Shown here: positions 26,504-35,656 of the stretch, piece after piece
Layout: every line of letters begins with the position of its first letter
Numbering within the stretch: the first letter of the stretch is position 1
Source: Streptomyces sp. CNQ-509
GTDB lineage: Bacteria > Actinomycetota > Actinomycetes > Streptomycetales > Streptomycetaceae
NCBI RefSeq assembly: GCF_001011035.1
Contig: NZ_CP011492.1
Coordinates: forward strand, 1,681,501 to 1,745,500
Length of the DNA stretch: 64,000 nucleotides
Reading direction: 5' to 3'
Notes under the pieces: generated by a model
Database searches by the model: none
Seen by the model: only the letters and a program-made list of their open reading frames with translations
Told to the model about the DNA's origin: nothing
Made by a program: the position numbers and the translations under genes

Positions 26504-26536
26504 GCGCGGAATCAGCGCGGAATCAGCGCGGAATCA
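26504..26536. repeat. three tandem 11-bp repeats GCGCGGAATCA
   Basis: Three exact copies of GCGCGGAATCA start at 26504, 26515 and 26526, followed by a partial fourth. They lie about 210 bp upstream of the MoxR ATPase start and just past the end of the small upstream gene. The 11-bp period places each copy on the same DNA face. This may be a regulator-binding array or simple slippage. Confidence 0.85.
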
Positions 26537-26564
26537 GCGCGAGGTCGGGACGCTCGGGGCGCGG

Positions 26565-26816
26565 TCAGATGAGCGGGAGCAGGCTGCGCACCAGCCGGCA
26601 GGTCGTCAGCGAGGGCGGGTGGACGCCGATGCGCTCGGCGGTGTGGCGTATCACCTCGTTGCGGGCGCGCTGCGGGGTGTAGACCCCGGTGTCGAGCAGG
26701 GCGATGGCGATGCGCATGGCCTTCAGCATGCGGTTGTGCGCGACATACCACTCACGCGGCATACCTGCCGGAAGCGGCTTCTTGGGCAGGGGTGTCGGGG
26801 CGTACGCCACTGGCAT
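26565..26816 (-). CDS. small conserved hypothetical protein (83 aa)
   Basis: This basic 83-residue protein contains MPREWYVAHNRMLKAMRIA and IGVHPPSLTTCRLVRSLLP, with no signal or membrane helix. ATG 26816 has GAGGAGG seven bases upstream, a strong ribosome site. Codon use is normal for the genome. I do not recognise a named family. It is upstream of and in the same direction as the MoxR/VWA pair, but 272 bp away, so co-transcription is uncertain. Confidence 0.7.
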   Translation of the reverse strand: MPVAYAPTPLPKKPLPAGMPREWYVAHNRMLKAMRIAIALLDTGVYTPQRARNEVIRHTAERIGVHPPSLTTCRLVRSLLPLI

Positions 26817-26986
26817 GGGCGACCTCCTCGGCCTCGTCTTGGCCCGTCTTCACTTCCTCCATTCTACCGCCTCCGACTGACAAACTCCCCTGGTCACAGC
26901 TCATTTCGGGATACCAGTTCGAATGCACAGAGGTGCATTCGGGCCCCGTTCGGCACCGTCCGCCGCCTTGCGGCATGCTGGCACCG

Positions 26987-27733
26987 ATGACCACCACAGA
27001 ACCCCCGCTCCCCGCCGTTACCGCCCCCCGCACCCGTACCGTCGCAGAACTGGACGGGCGGCTGTGCGAGTGCCGCTCCTGCCCGCGGCTCGTCGCCTGG
27101 CGGGAGGAGGTCGCGGCGACCAAGCGCAAGGCGTACGCCGACTGGGACTACTGGGGCCGCCCCGTGCCCGGCTTCGGCCCCGCGGACGCCGCGATGCTGA
27201 TCATCGGGCTCGCGCCGGCCGCCCACGGCGGCAACCGCACCGGGCGGATGTTCACCGGCGACCGCTCCGGCGACGTCCTGTACGCCGCCCTGCACGCCAC
27301 CGGCTTCGCCAGCCGGCCCACGGCCACCCACCGCGGTGACGGCCTGACCCTGCGCGGCGTCCGCATCACGGCCCCCGTCCACTGCGCCCCGCCCGAGAAC
27401 AAGCCGACGCCCACCGAGCGCGACACCTGCCGCCCCTGGCTCGTCCGCGAGATCGAGCTGCTGCGGCCGACGCTGCGCTCGGCGGTGGTGCTCGGGTCGT
27501 TCGGCTGGCAGGCGGCGCTGCCGGTGCTGGCGGCGGCGGGCTGGGAAGTGCCGCGCCCGCGGCCGGTGTTCGGCCACGGCGCGCACACGACGCTGCGGCG
27601 GCCGGACGGGGGCGCACCGCTGGAGCTGTACGGGTGCTACCACGTCAGCCAGCAGAACACCTTCACCGGGCGGCTGACGCCGGCGATGCTGCGGGAGGTG
27701 CTGGCGGCCGCGGGGGCGGCGGCGGGGCTGTAG
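26987..27733 (+). CDS. uracil-DNA glycosylase family 5-like (UdgB-type) protein
   Basis: This 248-residue protein has the UDG motif 1 GLAPAAHGGNRTGRMFTGD and the C-terminal motif YHVSQQNTFTGRLTP of family 5 glycosylases. Iron-sulfur ligand cysteines appear as CECRSCPRL and HCAPPENKPTPTERDTC. It should remove uracil or other deaminated bases from DNA. ATG 26987 is preferred; ATG 26975 is in frame. It is divergent from the 83-aa gene. Confidence 0.88.
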   Translation: MTTTEPPLPAVTAPRTRTVAELDGRLCECRSCPRLVAWREEVAATKRKAYADWDYWGRPVPGFGPADAAMLIIGLAPAAHGGNRTGRMFTGDRSGDVLYAALHATGFASRPTATHRGDGLTLRGVRITAPVHCAPPENKPTPTERDTCRPWLVREIELLRPTLRSAVVLGSFGWQAALPVLAAAGWEVPRPRPVFGHGAHTTLRRPDGGAPLELYGCYHVSQQNTFTGRLTPAMLREVLAAAGAAAGL

Positions 27734-27816
27734 CGGGGGGGCGCGGCGGCATGCGGGGGCCGGGGCGGCCGGGTGCTCGCGGTGCGGTGTCAGTGGGAGC
27801 TCCCATACTGGGGCAC

Positions 27817-28209
27817 ATGACACCTGACCAGCTTCGTGCCGCCTGCCTGGAGCCGAACGGGGCCGTCGAGGAGTGGCCCTTCGACCGGCATCAGGCGATC
27901 TCCGTCTTCAAGGTCGGCGGCAAGATGTTCGCGCTCAGCGAGCTGGACGCCACGCCGCTGTCGGTGAGCCTGAAGTGCGAGCCGGACCTGGCGGTGCAAC
28001 TCCGCGCCGCGCACCCCGAGATCGTCGGCGGGTACCACCTGAACAAGCGCCACTGGAACACCGTCCGCCTCGACGGCGCCGTGCCCGAGGGGCTGGTGCT
28101 GGAGATGATCGAGGACTCGTACGACCTGGTGGTGGCCAAGCTCCCCCGCGCCCACCGCCTCACCCTGGACTGGCCGGGCGAACGCCACCGCCCGCCGCCT
28201 GGCGCGTAG
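27817..28209 (+). CDS. MmcQ/YjbR family protein
   Basis: This 130-residue protein matches the MmcQ/YjbR (double-wing DNA-binding fold) family: EEWPFDRHQAISVFKVGGKMF at the start (broken here as residues 15-35), LSVSLKCEP, and the HLNKRHWNTVRLDG block. The family is widespread and its role is unsettled. ATG 27817 follows a CATACT hexamer by seven bases and lacks a ribosome site, so a leaderless transcript is possible. A hairpin shared with the convergent gene follows. Confidence 0.88.
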   Translation: MTPDQLRAACLEPNGAVEEWPFDRHQAISVFKVGGKMFALSELDATPLSVSLKCEPDLAVQLRAAHPEIVGGYHLNKRHWNTVRLDGAVPEGLVLEMIEDSYDLVVAKLPRAHRLTLDWPGERHRPPPGA

Positions 28210-28244
28210 CCGGGGGCGCGCGGAGGCCGCACGCGGGGCCGCAC

Positions 28245-28269
28245 GCCGGGCGGCGGCGGGCCGCCCGGC
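28245..28269. terminator. bidirectional hairpin between yjbR-like and FG-GAP genes
   Basis: GCCGGGCGG (28245-28253) pairs perfectly with CCGCCCGGC (28261-28269) around a 7-base loop. Its right arm touches the stop of the convergent FG-GAP gene. Confidence 0.65.
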
Positions 28270-29708
28270 TACCGGGCGATCACCTCGCCGAAGCCCGGGA
28301 ACTCACCGCCGAACCCGGCGCGGGCGGCGGTGACGTTGAAGGAGCCGGTCGTCGTGATGCCGCCGGCGGTGCCCCGGCCGTGCCAGACGAAGCCCCCGGC
28401 GGCCCTCCACGGAGCGCCCACGGTCAGGTCGGCCCTGCCATCGCGGTTGCGGTCGCCGAGCGCGACCTCGTCACCGAACCCGTCGCCCTTCGCGGCAGCC
28501 CCCGGCACCCCCGCGGTGTTCCGGTGGAGCAGCCGGGCTCCGGCGCCGGTCAGCCCGTTCGCGGTGCCCCGCAGCAGCGTGACGGTCCCGGCGAACGACT
28601 TGCCGTCGAAGTCCTCGCCGGGGACGCCGATGGCCACCTCGGCGCGGCCGTCGGCGTCCGTGTCCGCAACCCCGACCGACGCGCCGAACCGGTCGTCCGG
28701 CTCGCCGCCGCCCGGGATGCCCGCGGTGCCCTGGTGGATCCGCTGCGGTCGCTGCGCTGGGTCGATGCCGTCCGGGCCGCCGTACCAGACCTGGACCGTG
28801 CCGCCGACGGCCCACGGCTGCCCGCTGTTCCGCGGCTCGTCCGGGTATCCCGTCACCAGATCGCCGTAGCCGTCGCCGTCGACGTCCCCGACCTCGCCGG
28901 TGAGGCCGCCCGCGCCGGTGAGGAGGGTGCGGGCGTAGCCGTCGCCGGTCCAGTCGTCGACGTAGATCGTGCCGCCGGGGCGGCCGTCGATCAGACCGAC
29001 GAACACGATGCGCTCGGCCTGCGGGTCGGCGTCCACGTTCCCGTAGGCGCCGCCGCGGGTCGTGCCGAACAAGGGGTCGCGCCGCTGGCTCTGCGGCCGT
29101 CCTTCGCGGGTGAAAGGGCCCCGGAGGTGGAAGGCCGCGCAGCGGGCGGCCACGCTGATCTCGGGCGCGCCGTCGCCGTCGAAGTCGCCGGCGTACAGGC
29201 CCTCGGCGAGGTTGCAGCCGGTGCCGGGGACGTGCGCCACCCTCACCGCGGCGCCGCCGCTCAGCCCGCGGGGCCCGCCCCAGAGCAGGGTCAGGGTGCC
29301 GCGGTCGACGTCCCCGCTCACGTTCTCGCGCGACGCGCCGACGAGCAGGTCGGCGTAGCCGTCGCGGTCGAAGTCGTCGACGGCCACGGTCTCGCCGAAG
29401 TAGTCGTCTTCCTCCGGCGAGCCGGGGACGCCGGCGGTGCCCTGGTGGTACACGGCGCGCCGGCTCCCGTCCGGGCCTGCCGCGGAGCCGTAGAGCACGG
29501 CCACGGCCCCGGCGTAGGTCTTGCCGGACACGGTGGCCGCGGGGTTTCCGATCACCACGTCGCGGTAGCCGTCGCCGTCGAAGTCGCCCTTGAGCCCGCT
29601 CGGGGCCGCCGCGGCGGGTGGCGCGGCCACCGCCGTCAGGCCGCCGCCGGCGAGGGCGACGGAGGTGGCGAGCGCCACGAGGGCACGGCGGCGGGGCTGA
29701 CGGGTCAC
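28269..29708 (-). CDS. secreted FG-GAP repeat protein (integrin alpha-like propeller)
   Basis: This 479-residue protein has a signal peptide (about residues 1-34, ending AAAAPSG). It then has repeated FG-GAP blades containing the calcium-binding motif DxDxDG: GDFDGDGYRD, DDFDRDGYAD, GDFDGDGAPE, GDVDGDGYGD, ADTDADGRAE and GDRNRDGRAD. A seven-bladed propeller is expected. GTG 29708 has GGGAGG upstream. Such proteins are extracellular and may bind ligands or surfaces; no enzyme site is seen. Confidence 0.88.
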   Translation of the reverse strand: MTRQPRRRALVALATSVALAGGGLTAVAAPPAAAAPSGLKGDFDGDGYRDVVIGNPAATVSGKTYAGAVAVLYGSAAGPDGSRRAVYHQGTAGVPGSPEEDDYFGETVAVDDFDRDGYADLLVGASRENVSGDVDRGTLTLLWGGPRGLSGGAAVRVAHVPGTGCNLAEGLYAGDFDGDGAPEISVAARCAAFHLRGPFTREGRPQSQRRDPLFGTTRGGAYGNVDADPQAERIVFVGLIDGRPGGTIYVDDWTGDGYARTLLTGAGGLTGEVGDVDGDGYGDLVTGYPDEPRNSGQPWAVGGTVQVWYGGPDGIDPAQRPQRIHQGTAGIPGGGEPDDRFGASVGVADTDADGRAEVAIGVPGEDFDGKSFAGTVTLLRGTANGLTGAGARLLHRNTAGVPGAAAKGDGFGDEVALGDRNRDGRADLTVGAPWRAAGGFVWHGRGTAGGITTTGSFNVTAARAGFGGEFPGFGEVIAR

Positions 29709-29986
29709 CTGGGGCCTCCCGGTCGGTGGCGGACGATCTCCGCGGGTGTGGGGAAGACCTGTGTGGCGGGGTGAAGGTTGTACGGCCGTAAGGCAGTTGG
29801 GACACGCGCGGGGGTGGTCGGCTGCGGGCGGGGGGAGCGGGCCTGCCGGCGGCCCTCGTGGTGGTGGTCCCCGGCCCGTACGGTCCGGTCGACACCGTCG
29901 GGGATGACCTGCCCGGTGGTGTCACGGGTGCCCGGTGGTCCGCGCCGCGGGTGCGGAGGTACGGGGCCGCCCGTAGCGTGTGCCCT

Positions 29987-31625
29987 ATGGGAGCGAACCA
30001 CCACATATCCCCCGGCGGCGGGCGGCGTTCCGCGTCCCGCCGCGCCGCCCTCGTCGTCGCGGTCCTGCCGGTCGCCGGCGCCCTCGCCCTCACCGCCGCG
30101 AGCCCGGCCGGCGCCCCCGCGAAGCGCCCCGCCGCCGTCGGCGGCGGGGCGCTCGGTTCGTACTACGACCAGTCCGTGGGCTGGACCGACTGCGGCCGCA
30201 AGGTCGCGGAGGCGGCGAGGAAGACCGGCCGCAAGCCCCCCGGCTACCTCAAACGACTCCAGTGCAGCCGCGTGCGGGTCCCCCGCGACTACGCGGCCAC
30301 CGACCGCGGCGATCTCCGCCTCGCCGTCGCCCGCCTGCCCGCGACCGGCGGCAAGAGCGACCGGATCGGCTCCCTCGTGCTGAACTTCGGCGGTCCGGGC
30401 GAGTCGGGCGTCGAGGGCCTCGCCGGCCTCGGCGCGAAGTTCACGAAGCTCAACGAGCGCTACGACATCGTCGCCCCCGACCCGCGCGGCGTCGGCGACA
30501 GCGCGCCTGCCGTACGGTGCGCGCGCCCGACCGCGCGGCAGGCCGAGAGCCTGGACCGCTCCCCCGACGACCGCACGGAGATCGACCGGCTCGCCGCGTA
30601 CCGCGAGCTCCAGGGCAAGCTGTGCGAGGAGGACTCCGGGAGGCTCCTGCCGTGGGTCGGCACCGTCGACTCCGCCCGCGACCTCGACGTGCTGCGGGGC
30701 GCGCTGGGCGAGGAGAAGCTCACGTACATGGGCTTCTCCTACGGCACCTCGCTGGGTGCCAACTACCTCCATCTCTTCCCGCGCAAGACGGGCCGGGTCG
30801 TCCTCGACGGCGTCGAGAACCCGATGAAGAACAGCGAGCAGACCTACCTCGCCAACGCGCACGCCTTCCAGCGCGCGCTGGACGACTTCACGAAGGACTG
30901 CACGGAGCGCGGGGCGTCGGAGTGCCCGCTGGGGGGCGACGCGGCGAAGGCGAGGAAGGAGACGCGGCAGTTGTTCAACCTGCTCGACGAGCGGGAGATC
31001 GACACCAGGGCGGGGGAACTGGACCAGTCGACCTTCGTCGACGCGCTGAAGAACGCGATGTACTCGGAGAAGCTGTGGCCGGACCTGCGGCACGCGCTGA
31101 GCGCGCTCGGGGACGGCAACGGGGCGCCGATGGTCCGGCTGGCGGGCGGAAGCGGCGGCGCGGGGGTGCGGGGCGCCGGGGTGCCGGGGGCCTGGGCCCC
31201 GGGTGCGGTGCTCGCGGGGCCCGCCGAGGGCAACGCGGACGCCGCCTTCACCGCCGTCACCTGCCGCGACACCGGCGACCGCTACACCGCGGCGGTTCAC
31301 CAAGGCTTCCCCGATCTTCGGCACGTTCATGGCCGGCCAGATGCTGACCTGCACGGGCTGGCCCGTCACCGGTGACAACGACTCGCGTCAGGTACGCGCC
31401 ACGAAGGCCCCCGCCGCGCTGCTGGTCGCCACCACCGGTGACCCCGCGACCCCGTACAGGGGCGGGGCGGACATGGCGAAGGAGCTCGACAACGACTCCG
31501 TCGTCCTCACCTTCGAGAGCGTCGGGCACACCGGCTACCTCACCGGGGACGCGTGCGTCGACGGGAACGTCGACGACTTCCTGCTCGACGGCAAGCGTCC
31601 GAAGAAGGGCACGCGCTGCGGCTGA
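29987..31625 (+). pseudogene. frameshifted secreted alpha/beta hydrolase (Tap-like tripeptidyl aminopeptidase)
   Basis: The first frame (29987-31375) encodes a signal peptide, the oxyanion segment NFGGPGESG and the nucleophile elbow GFSYGTSLG with Ser251. Near 31295, after CRDTGDRYTAA, homology moves to the +1 frame as FTKASPIFGTFMAGQM. That frame holds the rest of the triad, Asp in TTGDPATPY and His in VGHTGYL, and ends at 31625. One inserted or two deleted bases explain it. Unless this is a sequencing error or recoding, the enzyme lacks Asp and His. TAGCGT seven bases before the ATG suggests a leaderless promoter. Confidence 0.85.
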
Positions 31626-31649
31626 CGGCCGCCGCTCGCAGCTCGCGGC

Positions 31650-34229
31650 TCAGGGCATCTCGGAGTTGAGGCGCCGTACGGCACCGACGGCGTCCCCGAG
31701 GGTCATGTGGTTCACGGCGACGATGGTGGGCATCCGGCCGCGCAGCAGCGCGCACGTCCGGGCACGATGGACGATGGCGTCCGCGTCGTTGACGGCGGCG
31801 GCCTCGGCGCGGGGGGCGCCGGTGCCGTGGGTGACGAAGTGGTTGAGGAGGAAGAGCCGCTTGCGGGGGTCGCTGCCGCCGCGGTGGGGCGCGCAGCTCA
31901 TGTCGCCGGGTTCGCGGGCGCGGTACGGGGTCTCGACGGCGTACTCGTAGAAGTTGCGGTACCAGGGCGCGGGCCCGTCGGCCTCCTCGGCGAAGACGAC
32001 GAGCCGCCGCCCGGAGTCGGCCATCTCGCCGAGCGTCGGCCAGGGCGCGGTGGGATCGGGGCCGGGGCGGTGCAGATACGGCCCGAGGCCGGCAGCGCGG
32101 AAGGCGCGGGCGGTGTCGCGGGGGGTGATGGCGTCCTGGAGGATCAGGGTCACCACGTCCCGGGGATGCTCCTCCAGCCAGTCGCGCAGCTCGCGCAGTT
32201 GCGCGGTGAGGGGCGTGGCGCCCATCCGGCACGGGCCGTGGCAGAGCCAGGTGCCGGGGCGCGGGCGTACGACGGAGTCCACGGCCCGTACGAGGGTCGC
32301 CCGGGAGGCGGCGTCGAGCCCTCCGGTGCCGGCGGGCGGTACGAGCCGCTCGGCGGTCTCCCAGTAGTGGGTGTCCAGGAGGAGCGCGCGGGCACCGCGG
32401 TCGAGCTGCCCGGTGAGGGAGACGTCCTGGTGCGCGCCGAGGAACCCGTCGGGCACGGTGGCCATGGCGTTGTGCGCCCCGACCTGCACGACCCGGTCGT
32501 ACGGCCGCCCGCAGAGGGCGACGTCGCCGTTGCAGGCAAGCGCGTCCCCGGCCGGCACCACAGCGAGCATCCAGATCTGGGCCAGCGCGGCGAACCCGGC
32601 GAACCCGAGCCCGAGCCGCCGCGCCCAGCGGGCGCGGGGGGTGGCGGGACGGCTCGGCGGGGGCGGTGCCGTGGAGGGCTGCGGGCCGGTGGCCGTCCCC
32701 GGCTCGGCCGCGGTCGGCGCGGGGTCGCCGGGGGCGCGGTGCGGGTGCGCCGGTACGGCTCCGGGCGCGGCGGCGGGCGCCGGAGCGCCCGCGGTGCGGG
32801 TGAGGGCAAGGCGGAGGGTTCTGCGGGCCGTCGGGGAGGTGGCGAGGGCCGCGGCGGTGAGGGTGAGGGTGAGCAGGGCCGCGGCCCAGGCCACGGCCGC
32901 CTCGCGGTAGAGGCCGGCCACCACGTCCGTGAGCAGCGCCGCCACGCTCGGCGGCAGGCCGTCCGGCACCAGCCCCGCGGACGGCGGCAGCGCCGCCCAC
33001 ACCGCCGCCCCCGCGGCGGCGGTCAGCACCCCGGCACCCGCGCACGCCGCCGCGGCGGTACGCGCCCGGAGGCGCCCGCCGCGGGCCGCCGCGCGCAGCG
33101 CCAGCACCCCGGCCCCGGCCGCCGCGGCGGCCACCCCGGCGACGGCCCACCACGACGCGGACGCGGCCAGCACGGTCCGTACCACCGCGCCCCGCTCGGG
33201 CCCCCAGCCCGGCAGCTCCGGCGAGGCCGCGGACGCCGGGTCCGTACCGCCCCCGGCCCGGTCCTCCACCACCAACGGCACCCGGCCGTTCCCCACCGCC
33301 GGGCCTCCCCCGCCCGTACCGTCGGTTCCTCCCCGCCCGTCCCCCGGGGCACCTCCCGACGCCACGAGCGGCGGCCGCGCTCCCGCGGCGTACGGTCCAC
33401 GCCCCTCCGCCCCCGGCGCCTCGGAACCCGGAGCCCTCACCAACGGCGGCCGCACCTGCGTCCCCACCGCCGACCGCCCGTGCGACTCCCCGCCCGGCGC
33501 GCCACTTTCCCGCCCCGCCGACCACAGGCCCGGCCGCCCCACCGCATCCCCCCGCGCCACCAGCGGCGGCCGCGCCTCCGGAACCGGCCCCCGGTCCGCG
33601 GCACCCGCCGTCCGGGTGTGCGGCGCTTCCGCGCCCGGCAGGATCTCGTCCAGCGCCGTCATGATGCGGCGCGCCGTCGTCGGCGGCCACGTGTCGTGGA
33701 CGAACGTCGCCACCGCTTCCCGCAGCGCCGACGTGGGGGTCGGCGACTGCCGGCCGGGGGTGACGTACGCGCGGAGGCGGGTGATGAGATTGGTGAGGCC
33801 GCGGGCCGCGGCCGGATCCGCATCGGCGCGCAGCGCGCGCAGGTGCTCGCTGCCCGCTTCCGTCGCGCTCTCCGTCACCGGCCCGCGCCAGTCGTCGCCG
33901 GCCGCCGCGCTGCCCGTCAGCGCCGCGACCAGGGCCCGCGCCTGCCGGTCCGCCGCCTGCTCCAGCACGGGGCGCGGGACCAGCAGCGGCAGGTTGTCGA
34001 CCACGGCGTCGCTGCGCAGCGGGACGCCCAGCGCGCCCGTGCGCAGTGCCTGGCGGACGGCGGGGTCCGCCAGCACCTCGTCGTAGACGCGCTGGTAGCC
34101 GTCGGCCTCCCGCACCGCGCCCGTGTAGTACGCCGGGTCGGCCACCGTGTACCGGCACAGCAGCAGCAGCGTCAGCGCGCTCAGCAGGGCGGCGGCGACC
34201 GCCGTCCAGACCCGCCGCGCCCCTGACAT
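31650..34229 (-). CDS. multi-pass membrane protein fused to a PI-PLC-like phosphodiesterase domain
   Basis: This 859-residue protein has one N-terminal helix (about 8-27), a long exported-type region (30-345), three helices between about 350 and 465, a Pro/Ala-rich linker, a fifth helix (about 540-560) and a C-terminal PLC-like phosphodiesterase domain. In that domain VGAHNAM (His586), LLLDTHYWE (Asp619/His621) and LCHGPC (His664) match the PI-PLC X catalytic pattern. The 200-330 linker repeats RPPLV at residues 220, 260 and 285 and RVPLV at 316. The substrate and the reason for the fusion are unknown. Confidence 0.8.
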   Translation of the reverse strand: MSGARRVWTAVAAALLSALTLLLLCRYTVADPAYYTGAVREADGYQRVYDEVLADPAVRQALRTGALGVPLRSDAVVDNLPLLVPRPVLEQAADRQARALVAALTGSAAAGDDWRGPVTESATEAGSEHLRALRADADPAAARGLTNLITRLRAYVTPGRQSPTPTSALREAVATFVHDTWPPTTARRIMTALDEILPGAEAPHTRTAGAADRGPVPEARPPLVARGDAVGRPGLWSAGRESGAPGGESHGRSAVGTQVRPPLVRAPGSEAPGAEGRGPYAAGARPPLVASGGAPGDGRGGTDGTGGGGPAVGNGRVPLVVEDRAGGGTDPASAASPELPGWGPERGAVVRTVLAASASWWAVAGVAAAAAGAGVLALRAAARGGRLRARTAAAACAGAGVLTAAAGAAVWAALPPSAGLVPDGLPPSVAALLTDVVAGLYREAAVAWAAALLTLTLTAAALATSPTARRTLRLALTRTAGAPAPAAAPGAVPAHPHRAPGDPAPTAAEPGTATGPQPSTAPPPPSRPATPRARWARRLGLGFAGFAALAQIWMLAVVPAGDALACNGDVALCGRPYDRVVQVGAHNAMATVPDGFLGAHQDVSLTGQLDRGARALLLDTHYWETAERLVPPAGTGGLDAASRATLVRAVDSVVRPRPGTWLCHGPCRMGATPLTAQLRELRDWLEEHPRDVVTLILQDAITPRDTARAFRAAGLGPYLHRPGPDPTAPWPTLGEMADSGRRLVVFAEEADGPAPWYRNFYEYAVETPYRAREPGDMSCAPHRGGSDPRKRLFLLNHFVTHGTGAPRAEAAAVNDADAIVHRARTCALLRGRMPTIVAVNHMTLGDAVGAVRRLNSEMP

Positions 34230-34329
34230 GCATTCAGCCTCGGCATCTCCCCGGCCCCAGGCCAGCGCGACGCGGCCGATAGGGCGAGCGAAAGAGCCGG
34301 TTGCACCAACCGGGCGCCGAAGCCCGTGC

Positions 34330-35349
34330 TCAGTCCAGGCCGGCCTTCTCCAGGGCCGTGCAGCACGTGTCCACCATCAGCCGCGTCACCACGTACGGGT
34401 CGACGTTCGCGTTCGGCCGCCGGTCCTCGATGTAGCCTTTGCCGTCCTTCTCGACCTGCCACGGGATCCGCACCGACGCCCCGCGGTCCGACACCCCGTA
34501 CGAGTACTCGTCCCACGGCGCCGTCTCGTGCGCCCCCGTCAGCCGGGTCTCCACGCCCGCGCCGTACGCGCGCACGTGCGCCAGCGGCTTGTCGCCCTCG
34601 CCCAGCGCCTCGCAGGCGGCGACGACCGCCTCGTAGCCCTCGCGCATCCGCCGGGTGGAGAAGTTGGTGTGCGCGCCCGCGCCGTTCCAGTCGCCCTTCG
34701 CGGGCTTGGGGTCGAGGGTGGCGGAGACGCCGAAGTCCTCGGCCGTGCGGTAGAGGAGCCAGCGCGCGACCCAGAGCTGGTCCGCGACCTCCAGCGGGCC
34801 GAGCGGGCCGACCTGGAACTCCCACTGGCCCGGCATGACCTCGGCGTTGATGCCGGAGAGGCCGAGGCCCGCCTTGAGGCAGTTGTCGAGGTGGGCCTCG
34901 ACGACCTCGCGGCCGAAGATCTCGTCGGCGCCGACGCCGCAGTAGTAGCCGCCCTGCGGGGCCGGGAAGCCGTTCTCGGGGAAGCCGAGGGGGCGCGAGC
35001 CGCGGAAGAAGGTGTACTCCTGCTCGATGCCGAAGACCGGCTCCTGGCCGGCGAAGCGCCCGGCGACCTCGCGCAGTTCGGCGCGGGTGTTGGAGGCGTG
35101 CGGGCTGAGGTCGGTGTCGAGGACCTCGCAGAGTACGAGCACGTCGGCGCCGCCGCGCAGCGGGTCGGGGCAGGTGAAGACGGGCTTGAGGACGCAGTCG
35201 GAGGAGCTGCCCTCGGCCTGGTTGGTGCTGGAGCCGTCGAAGCCCCAGAGCGGCGGCTCGGCGCCGGTCTCGACGATCTTGGTCTTCGAGCGCAGCTTGG
35301 CGGTGGGCAGGGTGCCGTCGATCCAGATGTACTCGGCCTTGTAGCTCAC
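34330..35349 (-). CDS. glnII: glutamine synthetase type II (GlnII, eukaryotic type)
   Basis: This 339-residue GSII makes glutamine. Motifs are WGFDGSSTNQAEG near residue 35, FGIEQEYTF, GINAEVMPGQWEFQVGP, the ATP-site NGAGAHTNFST and the C-terminal DRRPNANVDPY. It lacks a GlnE-type adenylylation tyrosine, so it should escape that control. GTG 35349 has AAGGA about eight bases upstream. A candidate GlnR box and a 5' hairpin lie upstream. The gene is intact. Confidence 0.97.
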   Translation of the reverse strand: MSYKAEYIWIDGTLPTAKLRSKTKIVETGAEPPLWGFDGSSTNQAEGSSSDCVLKPVFTCPDPLRGGADVLVLCEVLDTDLSPHASNTRAELREVAGRFAGQEPVFGIEQEYTFFRGSRPLGFPENGFPAPQGGYYCGVGADEIFGREVVEAHLDNCLKAGLGLSGINAEVMPGQWEFQVGPLGPLEVADQLWVARWLLYRTAEDFGVSATLDPKPAKGDWNGAGAHTNFSTRRMREGYEAVVAACEALGEGDKPLAHVRAYGAGVETRLTGAHETAPWDEYSYGVSDRGASVRIPWQVEKDGKGYIEDRRPNANVDPYVVTRLMVDTCCTALEKAGLD

Positions 35350-35390
35350 GGTCGCCGTCCTTCGTTCGTACAGGTGCGGGGCTGTGCGGG

Positions 35391-35414
35391 GCGGCGGGCA
35401 CGCGCGCCCGCCGC
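35391..35414 (-). other. hairpin in the glnII upstream region
   Basis: GCGGCGGGC (35391-35399) pairs perfectly with GCCCGCCGC (35406-35414) around a 6-base loop, between the candidate GlnR box and the glnII start. If transcribed it would form a strong stem-loop in the 5' leader. Confidence 0.5.
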
Positions 35415-35434
35415 GGGCAGCGTCGCAAGCCGCG

Positions 35435-35472
35435 GTTTCCCGTCCGTTGCCCGGATGTAAACCCGGTGTGTC
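35435..35472 (-). promoter_or_regulatory. candidate GlnR box upstream of glnII
   Basis: Read on the minus strand, four pentamers lie exactly 11 bp apart: GACAC (35472-35468), TTTAC (35461-35457), GCAAC (35450-35446) and GAAAC (35439-35435). All end in AC and each is separated by six bases, as in Streptomyces GlnR operators, although two half-sites are degenerate. It is 86 bp from the glnII start. Confidence 0.7.
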
Positions 35473-35656
35473 CCTTCGTCCCGTACGGCGTGGTGGTGCT
35501 AGCTACACCCCGGCCCGGGGGTACGGCCCCGTGCCCCCGTCCGGGGCGCGCGGCAGACTGTGACGTGCGGCCGGAGAAACGGGCCGCGCGAGCCGGGCCC
35601 GCGCAGGAACGGGCACGGGACCGGCAGGGAGCAGCGGGGACAGAGGGGACACGGAG

